A stretch of 64,000 nt of DNA, taken from the NCBI GenBank assembly GCA_051294375.1, contig CM119266.1:11737609-11801608 (forward strand), given 5' to 3'. The position numbers and the translations under genes were made by a program. This document shows, one piece after another, positions 13,673-26,700 of the stretch (its first letter is position 1; each line of letters opens with the position of its first letter). The stretch comes from Paraspadella gotoi (lineage: Eukaryota; Chaetognatha). The notes beneath the pieces were generated by a model. The model saw only the letters and a list, made by a program, of their open reading frames with translations. It made no database searches and was not told the origin of the DNA.

Positions 13673-15037
13673 TTATTTTTTACACCTTTGTCGCGACTTC
13701 CTTTCCTGTTGCACAACCGTTGGTGTCTCTATCCTCAAACTCTCCCTCCCGATATCCTTCATCGACTGCGGCAACGCCACCCCCTTCGTCTCCGCCATCG
13801 TCCAAACGACGCCGCCGGCGAGGGCCGTAAAAGACGCCGCTATCGCCGGAAACCCAAGCGGCGCCACGCGGACGACGAGCGATGCGAAAGAGGCGAAACA
13901 GGTTGCGAGGCGTCCGACGCTGCCGCAGGCGCCGACGCAGCGAGACCGTATGTCGGTGGGAAACGCTTCGGGTGTGGCAACGCGGTTGACGATCATCGCG
14001 CCGCCGATGAAAATTTGGCCTGGAAGTGAGAGTCACTGAATTAGTGGATTCGCGATTAAATCATTCCAAGACATCTCTTTTTTTAAAATAAATATAAAAT
14101 ATAGTTTTAGAATGCTTTTAAATAGAGCAAAATATAGGCCTTAACCCACCATAGCCATAAATTCTATAACCGCAAAGCCCCTTTCCAAAAACTTGTACCC
14201 GCAATGGTAAACCAAAAAATAACGCTATGGTTCTCTTTCCATCCAATAGCTTGCAAGGCCGCGCTGACAACAAAACTGCCGGCACTGCCGCAGAAAAGCG
14301 CGGAGAGGGAGCCGCGACGCGAGAGGAATCGCTCGACTAGCGCCGCCATCGCCATGGAAGGGATTATCGAAATGCCAATCAGCGCCAAATTGACGGATCG
14401 ATCTCCGGTCAGCAGATCCGTGATCGACAGAGATATGGCCCAATAAGTCGCCGCGATGGTGAACCAAGCGAATGAGACCGGCAGCATCCGACGCCAAAGA
14501 CTCCAGCTTCGCCAGGGATTGCCGGGCGAAGGGGTGGTGTTTGTGACGGCGGAGGCTGCGGCGGAGGCATCTGCTGCTGCAGCTGCCTCCCTATTTTCAT
14601 TTTCCGCTTGAACGACCAATCCGTCGGCTTCGGCCCGATTTCTCACGAACTCGTCAAGGTTGTTCACATTTAACGCATTCTTGACGAGATGTTCCAACTT
14701 CCTTCTATACTTGATCTCCTTCTGAGCCGCCAACCACCTCAGCGACTCCGGCATCAAGAATAAGAGCGCCACGACGAGAGCGTACAACGCCGCAATCAAC
14801 AAATGGAGGTTACGCCAACTAGTGATAAGGTAGCCGGAGAGACCCATGAGGCAGTAACCCGCAGGGACGGCGAGACTGAAGAGAGTGTTGATGTTGTAGC
14901 GGCGAGAGGCACTGAAGGTCTCGTTGAGGTAGATGGAGAAAATCCAGACTGTTCCGCTCTGGGGGAAAACAGGGGAAAAGGTTAGAGATGCTTTCCTTTC
15001 GTAATTATAAACAAACNNNNNNNNNNNNNNNNNNNNN

Positions 15038-15069
<32 letters not shown>

Positions 15070-15649
15070 TAAAAGGTTACAATTTGTACCTCGCCATACA
15101 GATTAATAAAGATTAATCAGCGATACACCGGCTCGATATTGATACGAACCTCGGCCCTCCAAAAAAAACCTGGCTGATTCCACAGACGCACCGCACGGCG
15201 AGGTAAGCGGCCGCGCTGTTGGCGAAGTACGCCAAAGCGTGAGAAACCGCGGCCAACGAGTTGAATAGAAGAAGGGTGACGCGTCGCCCGAACTTGTCCG
15301 ACAGCCAGAGATACATAAACGACCCCAGCCCCATCACGAAGAACAGCAAGCTGGCGAGGTTGGCCACGATGGAAGAGGAGCAAATGAGATTTAGCTCCAA
15401 CATCATCGACCGATTAGTAGAATATTCGGAGACGAGGGAATTATTAACGACGCTCTCGTTGTGGCATACGCGCGCGACGTAGTCCGGAGGGATGTAGACG
15501 GAGAAGGTGACGACGAGGATGTTCATGAGGCTGACGACCGTGTTGAACATGAGGATGAGGAGCGGAACGAGGTTGAATCGACTGTAGCCGATCTCATCCA
15601 CGATGCGTTCGACGTCGTAGAAATCCGTGGAGATTGATGCATGGGTCAT
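13673..15649 (-). CDS. SLC22-family organic ion transporter, complete, 3 exons
   Basis: Plasma-membrane major-facilitator carrier for organic cations, anions or zwitterions; the substrate cannot be read from sequence. Exons 15649-15170, 14958-14199 and 14019-13673 join in phase (0, then 1) to give 528 aa, the usual length. After an N-terminal helix comes a short extracellular loop with Asn-Glu-Ser and Asn-Arg-Ser sequons, then LSDKFGRR (MFS signature between TM2 and TM3), MPESLRWLAAQKE (the ESPRWL-like motif after TM6), an Ala-rich cytosolic loop, and a C-terminal half with EAFPTDIRSRCVG and the closing AETKGVALPQS, close to the family's ETKG-PLP signature. The SLC22 extracellular loop is usually longer and Cys-rich; here it is short. 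Intron 1 holds an N gap. The start is the first Met before the first helix. Confidence 0.92.
15017..15037. other. Assembly gap (N run) inside SLC22 intron 1
   Basis: Run of N followed at once by a GA microsatellite (15038-15067). It lies between exons 1 and 2, so the coding model is not affected. Confidence 0.98.
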
Positions 15650-17219
15650 GATGGCTGTTTCGCTTGAAGAATAAAGTTGAAATTTAGTTCACCATCTGTT
15701 TCGTTATTTTAACGGTGAAAACTTAGCAACGCGAGAGAAAACGGCCGACGACATGAGGGCGTAAAAAAAATAAGCCCTTATATTTGGTTAATTTATTTAT
15801 ATTCAAAGATTTATCGAATAATGAATAATGAACGTTTAATTTAAGGAATTAATTAATTAATTAATTTAAGGAATTGGTCCAGGAAAAAAGTGACTAAGTA
15901 CGTGTATAGTATTGATTTTTTCAACGTGTTAAAACCAGCAGAGAGAGTAAAACAAAATCTTAAAAGCATAAGGATCGTCGCAATCGCCTAAGAAAAATCT
16001 GGATTGACGACAAATTTTGATACTGAAAAAATAAAATTTGAGAAAAAAAAAATAATTTATAAACAGAAAGAAAAATCATATTTTGCGATTGTCAATTAAA
16101 AAAAATAATAAAGTACCGAGGAAAATTAAAGTTACAGTTTCTGAAAAAAAAAGAAAAAAGAAGAAAAAAAAAAAACGAAATAAAAACCCAATGTTGCAAT
16201 AGCAAAATGAATGCGATGCCTAATTTTACGAGTTCAATCCTAATTCATTTTTTTATTAAAAACGCAGAGAGAGAGAGAAGGAGATAAAACAAGAAAGAAA
16301 TCAAAAGGCAGCAGCAGAAGCAGCAGGAGAAAAGAGAGAAAAAGAAAGAGCCCCTGCAGAGCCAGCTGCAGATTTGTTTTTATTTTCCCGATGAATCAGC
16401 ACTGGGCAAAAGAGAGAGAGAGAGAGCTACATATATTTAAAAGAGAAAAGAGAGAGAGAAGGAAACATAAAAATAAAAGAGAGGAAATTTGTTTGTTTTT
16501 ATAAAACGTAAACAAAACATATTTAATAACTGTCCTGACCCAATTTTAAGCACATTGATGATGAGAAGCTGTATATAAATTTTCAGCTTCATAAACCCAA
16601 ATTTAATCATTAAAAAGGCGATCTATAATTTGGAGCGCCGACGACGACAACGACAACGACGACTACGCCACTTATGCGCAAAAGCGTTACAAGATCGTCC
16701 AAACGCAAAGCGATTGCGAAGATAAAAATTACGTAATCCAAAGTTATTTTGAAACGTGACATTTCGTCTGTTTAGCAATTCAAAGTTGGGACAAAAAAGA
16801 AAATGATAAATTATAGAAAGAAAATGCGAGTCAAGAGTTCAGAGATTTACTAGAGATTATATAAGATGTAGATTTAGATTTAGTAAAGATTATATCTGTT
16901 GCCCGAAGAGTACCAGTGTAAAGTTCGTCAATACAATTTTTTTTACTTGAAGCTATTAATCCAAACAGCCTGTTTTAAATTAGCAATATCCTTATTACGG
17001 AGTGAGACAGTAATAGAGAAATAGAAAGAGAATGTTCAGTCAAAACAGTCCGTATTTTATTTCTGTGTACTCTCGTGTCTCTAACTATTGACTAATGCAA
17101 GCGCATCTTCTCGGAAAGCAACGAAAAACGCCAAATTACCCCAAGGTCTTATTTTACTAATTTAATAAAACAATTACATTGTTACGCATTATAAATGGAG
17201 AATTCTAAAGTTCTTCGCT
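15650..17219. other. Intergenic between SLC22 start and ADCY10-like end
   Basis: AT-rich with A-rich and GA-rich patches. Both neighbours lie on the minus strand, so this holds the SLC22 promoter and the ADCY10-like 3' region. A minus-strand ATTAAA lies near 17160, a possible poly(A) signal. No gene is seen. Confidence 0.55.
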
Positions 17220-17660
17220 TCAATTGATAGATTTTCTAGACGTAACGCGACTCTTTGACTTTAACAAAGTCGTCATCGATTGGCCGATCACGTTGGGTGG
17301 AGTGTAGCTCTTTTTCTTACTGGGAAGAGTATTTTCTATTTTTATGTTCTCCGGCAGAGGGAGGGGATACTGTCGCCACGATTGATCGAGGCTCTGGAAA
17401 TTCTTCCAGTTCTCTTTCGATTGGACGATTTCAGCCTAGGAAGGGACAAGAAAAGACTTGTATTGCGCGAGAGCTCTTTCGTCCCCTCTTTCTCTTTCTA
17501 TTCTGTTCCTTTCCCTCAAAATTTGATACTGTTTATTTCAGTACCTTTTTTCGTTTTTGCTTTTTACCAAATCTCACACTATTTTTTTTCCCTTACTATC
17601 GGATCACATGATAAAAAATGACTAGGAATGGTGGTTAATGTAAGCTTTGTTTTCAAAATG

Positions 17661-17705
<45 letters not shown>

Positions 17706-17706
17706 A

Positions 17707-17793
<87 letters not shown>

Positions 17794-20700
17794 ATCTATC
17801 TCTCTCTGCTACCCCTCCATTTCTCATCTCAATCACCCAAGTTCCCCTCGTCCATCGATGAATATGGTGGTGCTCTTTCTGCTGCTGACGAAAGATGGGG
17901 TGCGGGATATGGTCCACTTTCAGCTCTACACCTTTTGTAGCTCCTGTCTGTGCAGTCAAATCACCCATAGATGATTTGATGGATTTGACCGACAACTGCG
18001 ACGGCCCACTGCAATAAAAAAAATGGTGTTTGTCGTTGTGGGTTAATTAAGCGACGACCCTCGTATAAATAAACTCACTGTTTATATACCCAATGGAAGT
18101 TAGTTAATTTTTCTATTTTTTCCAACATACTTTTCCTGGTCAGACAGAAAGACAGACCGACCGAAGACAAATTTTCATGAATTTATAAATTTATCAACAT
18201 TGTGATAATTGTACTCTTATACCCTTTCGCTGGCCTTCCTCTAGCTATCCTCAGATCTCTTGGTTTCTTTGCGGGCAATTCAACTTCAGCGTGGAGAGTT
18301 TGCTCAAAATCTTTAAACTCTTCGTCGGAATTTTCAAGATTGTCGAAAGACGAAGACGATGACGAAGATGCTTCAGACTTGCGATAAGCCCCCGAGACTT
18401 TGTCTGTAACAATCTATATTATTAGTTTTGGCCTCGGCGAAATATTCTCATACAATTAAACAGTTAAAATGCAGTTAAACTTTACATTTTCATAACATGA
18501 AGCGAATACGTTTTTTACCCGTCCATTCTTGCAAAGCTTTTATTCTGGGGTCTTCGCTGAAGTGACTCGACTTGTTCGCTATCAATTTATTTCTTTCTTT
18601 GTCCTTTTTTCTTTTGGCAATGGCTTCTGACAATCTGCCACCGGCTTAAACAAAAAAAAAAAATTAAAAATAAGTGCTGAATGGCCTATGCGAAGTATGT
18701 TTGAATATGTTACAAAGTATTGCTTGTGTATTCGGAATATCTAACACATCATAGGAGTTTAGCGTTACTTGCCTTGGCTATCGCGAACGAGAGACGATTT
18801 TACTGTAACAGTTGACCTGGCGCTAAAAAAAAAAAAATATTCTTTATTTCCCCTTCTTCATTACTTCTTTTAATAGTATTGAAGAGACAGTAAATATTGA
18901 TAAGTGTTAATGACAAAACCGTTCAATATAAGCAGTCCCTGCGCTTCGGATCAGGCGGTAACACCATGTTACAGGCGGGTTAAGCGCCGCGTCCCTCTTA
19001 ACCGTCAAACGACCACCGGGCTAGAACCCCGGACCTTTGGGTTGGGAGGCGAATGACTTGCCTCCGGCACCAATGGCCGCTGATGAACGGTCGGTGGATT
19101 TTAGTCCACCATAGTATTTTCTTTTACCCAGAAGGATCAGGCGTCATCGTCATCGTCATCCGCCGGAGAGAACTCTCTTCCTTCGTCGTCATGAGGCCGG
19201 GGAACCAGAGCTTCAGCAGGAGCTTGCACCAGTGAGAGTAGCTAGAGCGGTGGGCTCGTTCGCAGCAGGCGCGGTGTTTACGCAGCGTCCTGGAAGGCCG
19301 GTCTCGCTTGCCCTTCGACGATTGTGTTTATGAGAAATACTACGGTCATAATACGGTTTTAATTAAAAAGAAAAAAAATTTAAGAAAAACAATAAAACTA
19401 CGTATGAATAAATTTGATGAGACAAAGCTACCAAAAAAAAATGTGTATTGTAGATTTTTTAAAAAAAAATTTTCATCATGTCACCTGTAGCATGTCCCAG
19501 TATGCGTAGAGGACTTCGGCGCGCGGTTTCATGAAAGGATTTTTAGCGGCCAAAACTTGGATGTATTTCAAATAACTAGTCAAATCCGCTTTGCTCGAGG
19601 CAATTTTTTCCTGCGAGAGTTCTTATTTGTACAATGTATATATAATCAGAAAAAAATAAATAATCAGTTTACTTGATCTTTCTCGACGAGCAAGTAGCAA
19701 TGATCGATGAGTTTGTACTCGAAAAAGAGAAGGAGACCCAAGAGAGTGGTGATTGTGTGAAGGGTCTTAGGTGCCGTGGCGACGGCGATGTAGGCGTAGA
19801 GAGTGGCCGCGCTTCGATCGCCCAGTCGAATCTTGTAGAGGCAGAGCGCAGAGAACTGCGAGAGTGGGGAGATGGGATGGCAAGTAAGTTAGATTTAACA
19901 GTTCCAAGCACGAAACTACCTCATAAATTAATATTAACATACACTTGGTACAGGCCAGAAGAAATATTTCTATTGCCAAAATATACATATGTACCAATTT
20001 TATACATTTCTACAAGATTGGCAGAGAAATATGGAAACGCTACTCAAGAAACTGATAAATTTTTTTCAGTTTTTACTCGGATCTGCTTATCAGTAGATTC
20101 ATCCTCTATAATTCACTTTGTCGGTCCGTCGGTCCGCCCCCACAATCTTGTCGGTCATTCGCTTAAATCATGTCATGTCCGTCCGTCTGTCTATCTGTCT
20201 GTAGGTCCGTCCGTCCCCCTTTATCATTAAACTTCAATTACTCGTGATTGATGGATGAATTGAATTAAAATTTTGTGTGTTGGTAGGAAAGTGTGTGATT
20301 GAGTTGAATATAAAGTTTCGATGGAATCGTTTGAGTTTAAATAGAAAAAACAAAAGTCATATTTACCTTAACATTTTTACTTATAATTATGTATCATTTA
20401 GCTCGCTATAAATTTTCGATGGAATAGTGCAAGTAAAAATGAATTTTAATAGAAAAAACAAAACTGAATTTTATTCAAGTCTCCATCTCTCTCTCTTAAA
20501 TTATGCAAGTTGACTAAATTATGCCAGTTGACCAAATATGCCAGTTGTCCAAATTATGCAATTATCGCTTAATTATCGTATGCTCGAACTTGTTGTTATT
20601 ATCTTTAATTTTTATTAGAAATATTGGAAATCCTTGCTCTTAAAGTTTTGGGAAGGGCCCCAGTTTTTTAAAAAACTCCCTTTTCCATTTTACACCTGTA

Positions 20701-23700
20701 AAAAGGCGACTATGGACTCAGTGCTGCGCTTCATCCCCAACCCGTTGACTGTCTCCGCCAGCGTTATCAAATCCATGTTGCCAATTGGTAGACCCAACGT
20801 CAGGCGACTTAACAGTGCCATTATGCAGTAGACGCAGAGCAAAAGGACGTCCTTGCGAGCGATGTAGCACATGTAAAGTTTTCCCATTAGGTCGTCAAGT
20901 TGATCAGCGTCCCCAGCCTCCAAAGCGTAATAACACACGCGTCCCATGAAGAGAACCAAGTCCCCCGTCATCACGTGACAACTTCTTAAGATGCCCGACA
21001 TCTGTATGGCAACCTACGGTCACACAGTAAGAAGCCATTGTTTTGGAAAAGCTCAGTCAACGTTATGAAAAGCTTTTATCGTTCAGTTTTTCAATGTAGT
21101 GAAAAATAAACTGAATCTATCTTGAAAATAAACAAGTTTGAGCAAACAATGTCGGATCTGCCCACGATCATTATCGGTAATTAATTAATTAATAATTAAT
21201 TAATAATTAATTCAAGTTAATTAATTATTTAATTAATTAATAATTAATTTATTCAAGTTAATTATTTAATTAATTAGGCAATTAGTTAATTAATTTGATC
21301 AGAAATGTTTGTTTTGATTGATTAATTGACTGATTAATTAATTAACTGACTAATTGATTAATTAACTGATTAATTATTTGATTAATTAATACATCTTGCA
21401 TTTGCATTTAAAATAAAAAGAAAAAGAAGCATAATCAATTAGTGAAATAGGTTCTTTGTTTTTTCCATTTAAACTCATTTCCACTCAAACGATTCCATCG
21501 AAACTTGATTTCCAGTTTAATCACACACTTTTTTACCCAAATACAAAATTTCAAGTCAATCGCCCCATCCATTCATGAGTAATTGGTGTTCAAATAGTGA
21601 AATTTATTTTTTTTATTTTTTCCATTTAAACTCATTTCCACTCAGACGATTCCATCGAAACTTCATATACAGCTCAATCACACACTTCCCTACCCACACA
21701 CAAAATTTCATTCCAATCCATCCATCCAATCACGAGTAATTGGACAGACAGACGGACGGACGGATGGACGGACGGATGGACGGACGGACGGACGGACGGA
21801 TGGACAGACAGACGAACGAACGGACGTCTTTTTTTTGCATAATTTATCATTATTCGATGTTCTGACATAAGTGAATGCCCGACAATATTGAGGGGGCGGA
21901 CCGACGGACCGACAAAGTGAATTATAGAGTCGGGATCTGCTTATAGCAGATCCGACTAAAAACTTCCTGAGTTATATGCAGTGATTACGCAAACTTTTCA
22001 CCAGAACAAACCTTAAAAGCACGATCACACCGATTCGCAGATAAGTGAAAGTCAAAAGCCATTGTTGCGATTCGTGCGATTATTATCTGTAACAATTCAA
22101 CAAAATTTGTATTAAGAATCATGAAAATATGGCCATATTTTTTATTTTTTATAAATATAGATAGTGCTAACCTCGTCTGAATCAAAAATTTTATAATGCT
22201 TCTTCTTTGTTTTAAATTCTTATAAGCACAAAGTTACAAATCAAATCCAATTTTTCAAAAAAATGTTTTATTTGAAGAGACAGTGTTAATTGTTATGTGT
22301 TAGTGACAGAACCGTTCAATATAAGCAGTCCCTGAGCTTCGGATCATGTTGTAACACCATGTTACAGGCGGGTTAAGCGCCCGGTCCCTCTTAACTGCTA
22401 GGGGGCCACCGGGTTAGAACCCCGGACCTTTGGGTAAGGATGCAAATGACATTCCTCCGGCACCAATGGCCGCTGATGAACGGTTTGTGGATTTTAGTCC
22501 ACCATATATTAAGCTTTGAAAAATTGAAATTTTTTTATTCTAAGCCATCGATTTGTAAGTTATTCAGTTATTGCAGAATTATCTGATGAATAATGCTTTT
22601 TATTTTAACATTTGCATTTAACTATTATTTTTTCGGGAGACAGGACAAATGAGTACTAGAGGGATCATTCACACTCCACACGAACTTTTTATAACTAATG
22701 GTGATTAAGCACGATATAAAATATTTAACAATATCGCCCCTTTATTACTAATCATTAGTCAACCTACTCTATGATTGATTGGATCCGCGCTGAGTTTGGT
22801 AATCTTTGGATTAACCATAATGTAATCGGTGATGAGGATGAGTGCTCGGTGTTCATAAAGCTCTAAAGTTTTGTTACGTTTTTTGTCTGTGGAGACGGCG
22901 CGGCAAGATTCAACGACCATCAAATAGCTGAGGGCCACCTTTAAAGAGAGAAAAGAAAGAGTGATGGGGAAAAAAGCTTGAATATGCTTTGCGCTTGGCA
23001 AAGTTACTTTGTATAAAACTCCCATCCTAAAGGTGTTTGATAGCATCAATTGGGAAGCCCAGACGGCGTCCAAATTTCTGTCTACGGCGTGAAGGGAGAT
23101 TCTTTGCAGCCACAACCATTGAAACTGTTTATCAAGGAGATCAAACTCCTTTTGATCCTTCGTTGCCATCCCAAAGAATTTGTCCGTATTTTTTTCCTCG
23201 ACCTGACGTCTTTGCTTTATTTTCTTTAAAAAATAAAATTTATCAATAATGATGATAGTTTCATAAACAATGAACAATTTGACCAAGCATATGAAAAGTT
23301 AATCCCTTAGTTGAAAGAAAAAATATTGAGGCGAACCTTTCGCATCTCGTAGTACTCTCCGTCCAGCGGCAGCTTCCATCTGCTGCCAACCCGCAACAGT
23401 ACATCCAGCGCCACATCAGGCTTCCCTGCAGACACTTGACAATGACCCAGCATCTCGTCGATGCTGTGGTTCTCCATCACGCTGATAGTCTCTAGCTCTT
23501 CTTGATCTTGAAGGCTCTTGGCCTCCAAGATAAACTGCTCTGCTACAAGGTAACGTCCCATTTCGAAATTTGCGCAAGCGCAGTGGAGCATCGCCGTCAG
23601 GCACAGGCGGTAATCCTTTGCGACGCGTCGGTGAAAGATTACCTAAAAAGGAACAAAAAAGAGTTAAATGATGATAGGTCCTAATTAAATTAATAATAAT

Positions 23701-26700
23701 AATATATTATAGCGACGTTGGAAAAGGAGACTATGTTTAACATAATATAAACATTTATTACGATGTACAATGTGAGAATAGTTCATAACAATGAAAGGTT
23801 TATTAGAGAGAGAATATCGTCCAACGGTGTCAACTTATAAGGAGGAGAGCATGAGTCAGAAAGAGAGAGAAAGAGAGAAGAAACGTCGGTCATATCAAGT
23901 GACCCAACCGGGACGAAAAGGCCGGTCGAATCGTCGACCATAGTCGTCGTCGACCGCTCCTCCACACATCCCCCGCCAAGCCACGGTAACGCGAGTTGGC
24001 GTGGGTGACCCAATCTTCGTGGAGGACGGGAAATGCGCGTTTTTCTCTCTGATGCCAAGGTTGACGTCTCCAATGGAATTGTCGCCATTGATTTCTGTAG
24101 TGTGGCTCGTAGGGCATTTCTTGTTCATGAATTGACTTAAAGTCCATGAGACGAGGAATCGGAAAACGTCTTGGTCGCCACGGGCGTCGGACATTGGATT
24201 GGCGGCGGTGAGGTGGCAAGTAAGGTTTTGACTTGAGTGTCGCTATATCCACTGAGAGGGCGTCAATTTGTGCACTGAGAGAGCAGACTCTTTCGCAAAT
24301 TGAGTCAAATTGAGAATTTGAAACAGTAGATGGCAAAGGAGATTGAGAAGATGAAGGAGATTGAAAACAACGCTGACAGCGTCGCAAAATCAATGTCATC
24401 CTCGTCAGCGTAGAAGGTTTTGTCATTCTCACTAGGCACTTTGTTGTCATTGTCATCTGTGATAGTAAGAATGGGTTGTCATTAAATCGACTGTCTGATT
24501 GCTGCTATCACACGAGGTAAAGAGCAGTCTGCGTCGAGGTGTCCGGTTTTGTAATGGAATCTGTCTGGATTCGCTGATTCCGTTAAATCGGGCCAATATT
24601 TGAACAGCGGCGTTTTTTCATTATTTTTTGGGGGTAGCTTCAACAGGTCGAAGTTGTCCTATTCTTTCAGAAAACGCACTTGGAGTCTTCCTCCATTTCC
24701 AAAATGCAACCTTAAAATCTTGGATTTGAGTTGAAGAAGAACAACGTTTTTGTACTCAAATTTGAAGAGCTGGTTTGAAATGGGATTGGGAAATTGTACT
24801 CTTCAGGAGTAGCCGGCATCCGTGATTGTAAATGATAGGTTGGGCCAAACCAGTGGTCATGTCTTTAAAGAGTCGTATTACTCCGCTGTTCGTATTTGTT
24901 AATATGGGAGATTGAAACTGCATCGGCAAAAAATATTTCTTCTGTTTGTAGGAGGAGGCAGAGTAAAAAGTTTCTGGCTGCGTTTTCAAAATTAAAGTCG
25001 GTGACAAAGGAGGCCATTTTCGTATCTTAGTTTAATTTCAAATTTTGTTTTTATTAGCCAAGAGAAAGAAGGCCCATTAGAAATTGTCGTTTTTATTTGT
25101 TTTTTTTTTAAGAGCGAGGGAATTAAAGAATCACAAATAAGTTTGTTCCATGTGAGAAGGCTGCGATTTTCTTTTTTAGTTGGGCTCACCATATAGCGAC
25201 GTTGGAAAAGGAGACTATGTTTAACATAATATACATTTATTACGATGTACAATGTGAGAATAGGTCATAACAATGAAAGGTTAACGGTGTCAACTTTATA
25301 AGGAGGAGAGCATGAGTCAGAAAGAGAGAGAAAGAGAGAGAAACGTCGTCATATCAAGTGACCCAACGGGACGAAAAGGCCGGTCGAATTCGTCGCACCA
25401 TAAAGTCGTCGTCGACCGTCCTCCACAATATTAATAATTTATAATTTCTTTGCATAAGAATTTGAATTAAACCTGGGGTAGATTGTATAAGGCCTCGTCG
25501 CAGTAGCAAATGTTGCGGTTCATCTCGATCCAGGATTCAACTTCATCCACATTAGGTTCAAACTGTTCAAAGAAAAAATATCCGGAATTTGTTGATATCA
25601 TTTGCTTGACAATTTGTTCCCTATTATTAATTTTCGCAGTTTTTTTTATATCTTTTTGACTGAAATAATTTTATTAACCCTAGTCGATGACGTTGAACAA
25701 ATTTTACTCATACCTCATGAATCTGATTGATTGATAGATTGATTGATTGATTGATTTGCGTCAACGCATTAATGCCACTTGTACTTAGGTTTTGTTTTTT
25801 TTTATGTTGATTCTACTTTATAATCTTATTCTGTTTAATAAATAACCATCGCTAAACACTGGGACAAAGAAACAATGAAAGGCCGAATGACCTAGTTTGT
25901 ATGTCCGTATTGTTATATTTGTACTTATATTCGCGAATAAATTGTAAAAACAGCAAGAGCTGAAGGGACTAACCTGTTCCAAAATGTCGGCAATGGACTC
26001 GTCGCTGGAATTGATCTTCTTCTTGGGCACATATTGGAAGTTAACTCGGCTGAGAGATCTTAGGGTCGATTCGGGGATGACTAGCAACGTTCCGGTAACA
26101 AGGAGCGCCGTAGTTCGGACCGAATTGTAAGGCATGCATTGGAAGCCCTTGACGTAGACCAAAGGATGGATCAAAGGACCGCAGTATCTGACAGAGAAGG
26201 TAATGTTAACAGGTCAGGTAAAACTTTTAAAGTAGAAAAATGTGGTTATACGCTCAAAATTACTTCAGTAAACAATGAATTTTAAGATTATTGTACAGTG
26301 TACACGGATTTCAAATCAAAGTGAAATGAAAAGATCAAATACTGTGGCTAAATAATTTGTTATAGCAACTTCATAGTTTGCAAACTGGTAAAAAAAACGC
26401 TGACGTTTTTTATTTTCCAACTCCCAGTAGTCCAATTTGCTTACTTTCTTAATAATGAGTTCATCAATGGCATGGTCGAATTTCAAAAAATTTGAAAATA
26501 TGTTACCTCACTAAACCTTGAAATATATGATAATTTTTTTAATAAATAATGAATGTAAAATAAATTATAATATTCGTCTGAATTTTATTCACAATGAGTT
26601 TGAAATTAAATTATCAAATAAGAAATTCTCCAAAAGAAGGTCCTGTAAAGCAAGCGCACCAGTTATGATGTAAAGTAATCTCAATTTGTTATATAGGAAC

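Larger units (their letters stand above)
23708..25427 (-). mobile_element. Small LTR retrotransposon, non-autonomous (TRIM-like)
   Basis: Direct repeats of 236 bp (25192-25427) and 259 bp (23708-23966) flank a 1225-bp inside. Read on the minus strand, the 5' LTR starts TGTGGAGGA, the inside begins TGGTGAGCCC (a primer-binding-like site opening with TGG), and GGCGGGGGA just before the 3' LTR is a polypurine tract. The inside has a basic, Arg/Pro-rich open frame (24456-23890) and KTGHLDADC, like a worn Gag zinc knuckle. There is no room for protease, RT or integrase. A 23-bp indel is the main LTR difference. It fills most of the intron between ADCY10-like exons 29 and 30. Confidence 0.82.

Noticed and set aside
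23890-24456. 188-aa basic open frame as a host gene
   Set aside because: It lies between two LTRs and next to a polypurine tract, in an intron; it is better read as worn Gag-like sequence of the LTR element.
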